From Melioribacteraceae bacterium (GTDB lineage: Bacteria > Bacteroidota > Ignavibacteria > Ignavibacteriales > Melioribacteraceae), in the NCBI GenBank assembly GCA_027030245.1, contig JALVFE010000021.1, positions 310,001-374,000 of the forward strand: a DNA stretch of 64,000 bases, written 5' to 3'. The notes under the pieces are model-generated. The model saw nothing but the letters and a program-made list of their open reading frames with translations. It was not told the DNA's origin and made no database searches. This document shows positions 42,149-51,100 of the stretch, in pieces. Every line of letters begins with the position of its first letter. The first letter of the stretch is position 1. The position numbers and the translations under genes were made by a program.

Positions 42149-45100
42149 TTAATTATCTAACTCCATTAATAAATCGTCCAGATCGTCATCGGTAATATCC
42201 GCATCTTCAAAATCAACGGCCGAAATGTCTAATTCGGCACCCGATTTAACCGATTCTATTATCTGTAAGATATTTTCTTGAAATAAATTAGCTAATTTTT
42301 CAATAGTCTCCGGTTCATGATAATTTTTCGAATAATTAATATGTAGAATAAGCTCTCCATCCGCTATATTCCCCGTCACTTCCATTAAGTTTGGTCTTAA
42401 ATTTTGAGGATTTCTCTCATCTCCCGCACTTTCTTCCGCTTTTTTGAATTTATTTTTCTCTTCTTCTTCACGGTTAAATACTCCCAAGTAATTAAACATA
42501 ATCTCCGGTTCGGGAATATTATTCATTATTTCACGGACTTCCGGATTGTTCGAGAGATATTTTAATACTCCAAATCCCATACCGTTATGCGGAATATTTC
42601 TCAATTGTTCTTTCACATATTTTAATGATCCGAGAACATCGGGAGCATCCTTCAAATCAATTAATACGGGATAGGTTGAAGTAAACCAGCCCACCGTTCT
42701 TGAAATATCGACATCATCAAAAATATCTTCCCTACCGTGTCCTTCTAATCCTATAATATGTTTTCTCTTCCCATCCCACCGGGATAATGCTTCACCAAAA
42801 GCATTGAGCAATAATTCCAACATATTTGTGTTTAATTTCCGTGTAACTTCTTGCAATACAATTTCCGTTTTTTCCGCCGGAATATTTATTACAACTTTTT
42901 CTTTACTTTCTTCGGTATTTTGACCTTTCTCAAAATCCGCCGGGATTTTATAATACTCTTTGTTTTTACTTAAATTTTTCCAGAATTCAAGTTCATCAAG
43001 CCACAAATTATCGTTCGCCGATTTTATTAATTTCTCAGACCAATATTTAAAAGAAGTTGTTTTTTCAGGTAACTTTACTTCCAATTCCCTTTTCAATAGT
43101 TCGTAAGCCGTTTGCAAATCTTCCAGAATTATTCTCCAGGAAACTCCATCAATTACCAAATGGTGAATAATTATCAACAATCTATCATTTTCTTCTTCGT
43201 TCAGTTTGAAATAAACTATTTTGAACAATGGACCTTTTTTAATATTTAAAGAACTCTGGTAAACGTTTGATTTTTCCGTAATGATTGCGGATATTTTACC
43301 GCTCTCAATCGCGGAAAGGTCTTCAACAACAAACGGCACATGCGAATTCATCTCACTGAAAATTTGCCGATATCCGTTAGTGTCTTTTACATATCTCAAT
43401 CTTAACACATCATGATGTTTCATAATTTCTTTTACGGCTTTAGCGAAAAGCTCCGTATTAATTTTCCCGGATACTTCCAACAAAATAGATTGATTCCAAT
43501 GATTTGGATTTTTAAAGTTTTGCTCAAAAAACCATCGTTGAATTGGAGTTAACGGAACTTCACCGGAAATTAATCCTTGTTCGGCAACTACTTTCTTAGC
43601 TTTGTTTGCTAAATTTGCCAATCCTAAAATTGTTGGAGCCTCAAATAAATTTTTAGGACTTAATTTCAATCCGGCCGCGTTAGCTTTAGCAATTACCTGT
43701 ATTCCTAAAATAGAATCGCCTCCGAGCTCGAAGAAGTTATCAAGAACTCCGATTTTATTGACTTGCAATACTTCTTTCCAAATTTCCAACAATATTTTTT
43801 CCGTTTTGCTTTCCGCTTCCACGAATTCGCTGGAAAGCACAAGATCATCTTCAGTTGGAACAGGTAAGTTTCTACGGTCGATTTTTCCGTTAGGCGTTTT
43901 CGGTAATTCATCCAATTTAACGAAAACTGAAGGAATCATATAATCGGGTAGAATCTCGCTTAAGAAATTACGTAATTCTGCTCCATCCGTATTTTTATCT
44001 TTAACAACACTAAAATAACCGACCAATTTTTTAATGCCGGGTTTATCTTCGCGTATTATAACCGCTGCATCATTTACGGAAGGATGTTTCTTAATGTTCT
44101 CTTCAATTTCACCCAGTTCAATTCTGAACCCTTTAAACTTAATCTGATTATCGACGCGTCCTACAAATTTGATATTGCCATCCGGTTTGTAAAACGCCAA
44201 ATCGCCGGTTTTATAAAGTCTTTCTCCGCCGTTTTTACTAAACGGATTCGGAATGAACCTCTCGGCAGTTAAATCGGGTCTATTCAAATAACCACGCGCT
44301 TCACCTATAGATTCAATATAAACTTCTCCCGGAACACCAATCGGACTCAGGTTCATGTTTTCATCAAGTATAAAAATCCGAGTGTTAGACATTGCCCTTC
44401 CGATCGGAGTTATTTCATCAGTGAAGATTTTTTCTTTTATTTCATAAATGGTCGAGCAAATCGTGGTTTCAGTCGGACCATAACCGTTCAAGATTAATAT
44501 TTCCGGTACCTTATCATATATTCCGGATAGCGTCTTTAATTTAATCGGCTCAACTCCGACAAGCAGTTTTTGCAAATAAGAATCTTCACGATGATTTTCC
44601 AACCACTTGTCATATTCATCCAAAACAAACGGGGGTAAATACCCGCTGACCACTTTATGTTCACCGAGCCAACTAAAAAGCTGATCGTTTATCGCCCGTA
44701 TTTCTTGTGGAACAATATGCAATTCGTTTCCGAAAATTAACGGGTAAAATATCTCATAAACCGATACATCAAAATTTAAACTTGTCCATAAACTACAAAC
44801 ACTTTCCCTAACCGGTTTGCGTCTGTCTGAGTCGTGTACGTGATTTATCAAACCTTTATGGGTTTGCATAACACCTTTAGGTTTTCCGGTAGAACCCGAA
44901 GTATAAATTACGTAAGCCAAATTTTCCGGATATAATTTCAATTCCGGCTTTGTAAAATCAGTAAATACCGAACTGTCGTTATTGAAATCAACCGTCAACA
45001 GCTCAATCCCTTCTTTGCTGATTTTATTTTGAAGTTCGTTCTGGACAAAAACAACTTTTACTTTACTGTCATCCAGCATATAAGAAATCCGTTTCTCCGG

Positions 45101-48100
45101 ATATTCGGGATCGAGCGGAAGATACGCGGCACCGCTTTTTAATATTCCCATAAGCACCGCAATTGTATCTGTCGATGGATACATATATACGCCGACAATA
45201 TCATCATGACCGATATTTTTGCTTATCAGATAATTTGCAACGGCGTTCGAGTATTTATCCAATTCACCGTAAGTAATTTTATTCCCGTTCCATTCAACGG
45301 CAATTCTCTCCGGATTTTCTTTAACTTTCTCCGAAAACAATTCATGGATTGTCTTGTTGTTAGGAAATTCGACTTCGGTATTATTCCATTCATTTAATAA
45401 TTTTTGCTTTTCATAATTTGACACAAGCTCTATTTCCGAAACCTTTAGTCGTGGATTATCAAGCAACAGATTTAATAAATTTTTGAAATGTTCAATCATA
45501 CGTTCGATTGTATCTTCATTAAAGAGACTTGTGTTATATTCGAAATCGCATTGAATTCTGTTTTCAAATTCGGTTAATACAAAAGTTATATCAAATTTAG
45601 CAGTCTTCAAATCTACCGGCACAGGTTCCACAACAAATTCGTCACTTTCAATTTTTTGTAGCACGGATTGATTATAAACAAACATTACTTGGAACAACGG
45701 CGAATGACTCAATGAACGTTCAACATTTAATTCATCAACCAATTTTTCAAATGGTATTTCTTGATTCGATAAAGCTTCGAAGGTATTTCTTTTTATTTCT
45801 TCAATGATTTGAATAGCAGTTTTATCGGGTTCGATCAATGTTCTTAAAACCAACGTATTAACAAAAAATCCGATTATATTTTCCAGTTCTTTTCTTGTTC
45901 TTCCGGCAACCGGCGTTCCCACTAAAATATCATTGTTTCTCGCGTATTTGCTCAACAGAATTTTAAATACCGTAAGCATAATTACAAACGGCGTAGATTT
46001 GGTTTCCGAACCGAACGTCTTAATTTTGTTAAAACTATTATAATCAATTGCAAACCGTAATCTGCTTCCTTCTTGAGTTTGTAACGGTTTCCTTGGGAAA
46101 TCGGTTGGCAATTCAAGCAAAGACGGAGCACCGGCTAATTTTGTTTTCCAATACTCAAGCTGTCTAAAATATGCATCGCTTTGCATCCATTCGCGTTGCC
46201 ATTCGGAAAAGTCGGTATATTGGATTGATAACGGTTCAAGATCAATCTCTTTACCTTTTGAAAGATTATCATAAACCGAAATTAATTCACGCACAAAAAT
46301 TTGAATCGACCAACCGTCAGTAATAATGTGGTGCATGCAAGATAAAAAGTAATATTCTTCGTCACGTGTTTGGATAAGTCTGAATCTCACAAGCGGACCT
46401 TTGGCAAGATCAAACGGCTTAAGGGCTTCTTTCAATATAATTTCTTTTGTCATTGAATTTTTTATATTATTATCTAAGTCATTTAAATTCTTAAAGTTAA
46501 AATCTATTTCGTATTTATCCAGCACTACTTGCTTTGGTCTTCCTTCCGCCGAAGGGAAAACAGTTCTAAGCGAATGGTGTCTTTTTACCAAAATATCTAT
46601 ACTTTGCAAGAATAAATCAATATCCAGTAATTTTCCCTTAATGCGAACGGTACCGGGAATGTTGTAAGTTGGACGACCGGGGTTGAGTTGTTCTAAAAAC
46701 CATAATCTTTGTTGAGCAAAAGAAAGCGAAATTTCACGATGATCATTAATTTCTTGTATTTCCAGTAAATTTTCTTTTACGTGCAGATCTTCTTCGCCAT
46801 ACCCGAAATATTTACTAATATCAACAGCTTTGTCATTTAAAAAATCATTTTTATGATATTTTTTCCATCTGTCAATTACCTTTGGATTAATATTATTGTG
46901 TAAATAGAATTTAAAATCACCGACCATTTGAGATGTTTCTTTTACAGGCTCAGTCATTTTGTTCCCATGATAAGGTTTAATCATTTCTTCGTTATATTCA
47001 ATCTCTAGAAATTCACAAATTTTTCTCATTTGGATATCAGGATTTAAAACCAGGTCTTCAAATTTCACCAAAAATTGTCTTTTGCCAGGAATATTCTTTA
47101 AGAAATTTAAAATGTTCTTGTGGGATACGGTCCAAATCATTTCCGCTAGTTCCCTTCTCCCAAAGTTATGCGCATAACGGAAAAAGTTTTGATCAAGATT
47201 GGCTTCTAAAAAAGAATAAACAGACGCGTACGGATTTCGAACAAGATGAATGTACTTTGCATCTGTAAACCAATTTTCCATTCTATTTAAAATATTAATG
47301 TCCAATGAATAAGACGGAGTTTTATCCACTAATTTTCTCTCGCCCAACCAATTTTGGATTATTTCATAAAATTCTTTGACACCAAGGTTCTGAGATTCGA
47401 ATCGATTGATAATTTCTTCCGCTTCTTCTGCCGAACAATTCTTAAGCTCCATAACCACTCTAATCAATGATTCCAACCACAAAGAATAATTACCAGAAAG
47501 AGCTTCTTTCCTTTCGCGCAAGTCTGTATAAGAAAGTAAATCCAATTCCGGTGGGGCAAAAAGATTTTCATTTCCCGCCATCATAACCCGTAACAGAGTG
47601 GAACCGGAACGCGGCGGTGACAGAATAAAAATTGCTTGGGGCAATTTATTTTGTTGTTTCGTCACCGGAACCGGCATAATAATTTTTTCAAATTCGTTAA
47701 TATCGTTGTCTGTTATTTTTTTTGTGCTAAATTGAAATTTTTTGTCTATTAAATTCTGATTTGTTACATGGTCAAAATAAGCTCTTACTTTTTCGGGGAA
47801 ATATTCATACGCATAAGTTATAAATTTTAATATGGTAGGTGCGAAATTCAATGCTTTGCTTGGAATGTGTAAATTAAATTCTTTATTCAGTAAATCAATA
47901 AATTGTTGAGCTTTTTTTTCATTACCTCCCAACTCGAAAAAGTCATCACCCGCAGAGATACTTTTTACACCAAGGATTTCCTCCCATTTTTGTATTAAAT
48001 ATTTTTCAAATTTTAACTCGATATTTTTATTTATTAAGTGAGAAGTATCCTCTAGCAAATCTTTGTTTGATATATAATATTTTAAACTTTCAGCTAATTT

Positions 48101-51100
48101 AACTGCTTCATTGCTCAAATAATCATTTTCGGGCAACTTCTGCCATTTATAAGCAATGTTCGCTTCAATTTGTTTATGTTCATGAAATTTCGGGTCGCCA
48201 ACCATGTGTGATTCTGGATGAATACCATCGGTCATTCTTAACTTTTTATCTGCGTATGGATAAATCATATTTTCTTGGAACTGAATACCAAGAAATCCGG
48301 AAATGTTTTTCATACATTGTTTTGGATTTACGACTAAATTTTCAAATTTAAGTGTATATCTTCTCTCTTCTGGAATATCTTTGAAGAATTCCAAAATATT
48401 TTGATTATTAATAATCCAAAACAGTTCGGCATTTTCCCGCTCGGAAAAACTGTTGTCGACACTGAATACTTCATTAAGTTTACTATTCAAATAAGATTGA
48501 ATCATCGCCGAAGGATGACGGGTTATGTGAATGTATTTCACTTCGTCGAAATATAACTCTGCCCTTTTAAGAACCTCAAGGTTTGTAGCGTAAGTTGTGG
48601 TTTTGTCAACTAAAATTTTATCTCCAATCATTTCATCGAGTTTATAGTACAATTCTTGTATCGACATTCCGCTTTTTTCAAATTCACCGATAATCTCTTC
48701 AGCCTTTAAATAATCACAGTTATAAATTTGCATAATACCGCGCGTAAGACCTTCCGACCATCCTTTATCTCTTCCGGCAAATGCACGTTTTCTATCTTTT
48801 AAATTTTCAAATAAGAGAAGAGCCAATTCCGGCGGTGCAAATAATTTCTGATGACCGGCTAACATTACGCGTAAGAGCGTGGAACCCGAGCGGGGTGCCG
48901 ATAAAATAAATACGGCTTTGCTCCCTTTTTTCTTCGGTAAAATCCGGGCATCCTGTTTTAAATAAGATTTAGCTTTTATTTTTTCCCGCATCAATCTAAT
49001 CTTTTCCTCACCGATCGATGCTTTACGGTTACCGCTTTTTCGTACAGATATCGTTTTAATAAATTCGGAATTTTCTCCAAGTAATTTTGGTAAGGATTCA
49101 AAATAATTTGCTACGAGATACTGAGCATATTCTTCTATCGTTTGGTTATCGAATAAAGATACCACCCAAACCACTTTACCCAGTTTCTTTTGTAAGGTAT
49201 TAATAAAAACAGCTGCTTTAAGCGAATCGCCCCCATATTCAAAAAAATTGCAATCGGTTCCGATTTCATTAGTTTCCAAAACCTCTTTCCACATTTGCAA
49301 AAGAACTTCCTCGAGATGATTCGCCGGTTTTTTGTGTGCCTTCTTGTCTTCGCTGGATTTATCGGATATCGCAAGCAATTCGACTTTATCGATTTTTCCA
49401 TGTTGGGTTAACGGAAATTCAACCAATTCAATAAACTTTGAGGGAATCATATAACCGGGTAATTTATTCGCCAAGTATTCCCTTAAATTTGAACCATTTA
49501 ATTTTACATCTCTTGATTTTATATAAAATGCCACCAGTGAATTTTGCCCGTCATTGTTTTTCTTTGGAAGAACTATCGCATCTTCAATTCCTTTATGTTG
49601 AGTTAAGATATTCTTTATTTCGCTTAACTCTATTCTGAATCCTCTAATTTTTACTTGAGAATCAATTCTATCAATATATTCAATTGATTTGTCTGTTTGC
49701 ATTCTAACACGGTCGCCGGTTCTGTAAATTCTTCCACCATGTTTATTGCTGAATTTATCAGGTAAAAAAACTTTAGCCGTAATATCCGGTTTATTAAGGT
49801 AACCTCTTGCCAATCCGGTCCCGCTTATACAAAGTTCTCCCGGAAATTTATATGGGACAGGATTTAGGGCTTTATCCAGAATAAAAGCGTTCAAACCCTT
49901 TACCGGTTTTCCAATTGGAATTTCTTTGAATTTCGCACATTCAATATCCGTATTATTTAGTAAGTGGAACAATGAAACGATTGTTGTTTCCGTTGGACCA
50001 TATGTATTTATTAACCGCACCTTTCCCCCGATAACCTTTAACCATTGAGCGGTCTTTATTGCATCGGCTTTTTCGCCGCCGATTATAACAATGCGTAAGG
50101 ATGCGGGAAGGGATGTTTCCCCACTTACTATCTCCGGAACCAATTGGTGCCAATAAGCTGTCGGTAAATCAAGTACCGAAATATTTAATTCCCTAACAAA
50201 ATCAAAAAATAATTTAGGCGAACTGATAACTGCTTCGGGACGGAGTATTAACGTTGCCCCAATATTAAATGCATGAAAAATTTCTTCGGCAGCCGCATCG
50301 AAACTAATGGAAGCAAATTGTAAAAACCGGTCACTCTTACTAAAGCCGTATTCATTATATGTATTCAAAATATAGTTTACCACCGATTTATGAGAAACAG
50401 CCACACCTTTAGGATTACCGGTAGAACCGGAAGTGTAAATTATATAAGCAAGGTTCTCGTTAAAAATTTTTATTCCGGGATTTTTTTCATTTAATGCCTT
50501 AGAATCACCCGATAATATTTTACTAATATTCACAATGTTTCCACTGTATTCAGCATACCCGTCTTGAGTATCATTTGAAACAAGTAAAAGTTCCGCACCG
50601 GAATCTTCCAACATATAAAGCTTTCTTTTCCCCGGATAGTTAGGATCAACTGGTAAATAAGCAGCGCCACTTTTCAACACACCGAGAATTGCAATAATCA
50701 TTTCGGGTGATTTGTTAAAACTAATTGCGACTATCGATTCTGCTGTTATTCCGTTATCAATTAGATAATGTGCAAGTTTGTTAGCTTCGGTATTTAGTTC
50801 AATATAAGTTAAACTATGCTTTTCAAATTCCCCGTCTTCAGAATATTCAACATATTCTAATGCCGTTTTATCAGGATATAGCGAAACTGTTTTCTCGAAC
50901 ATTTCTTGCAAGGTCAAATTACCGTCAGTTTCGATTTCCGGTGAAATAATCTCATTTATGTATTTCCTTTCCTCCTCAGCATCTAACAATTTCAATTCGG
51001 AAATGGGAACAGTGGGATTTTCAACAGCATTTTTTAAAATGATTTTATACCTTTTGATAAAATCATCAATTGTCTCTTCAAAAAACAAATCCGTATTGTA

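Noticed and set aside
42270-43560. Reading the last domain of the 42149-52423 protein as an additional condensation domain
   Set aside because: HHLVIDGVSW, EGHGRE and FNYLG are epimerase motifs, a GGDSI carrier precedes it, and a DCL-type C domain begins the next protein.
44300-45300. Assigning a substrate to module 4 (DVYYLGGICK) and module 5 (DAYTLAGVAK)
   Set aside because: I could not match either code to a published specificity with confidence, so both are left open.
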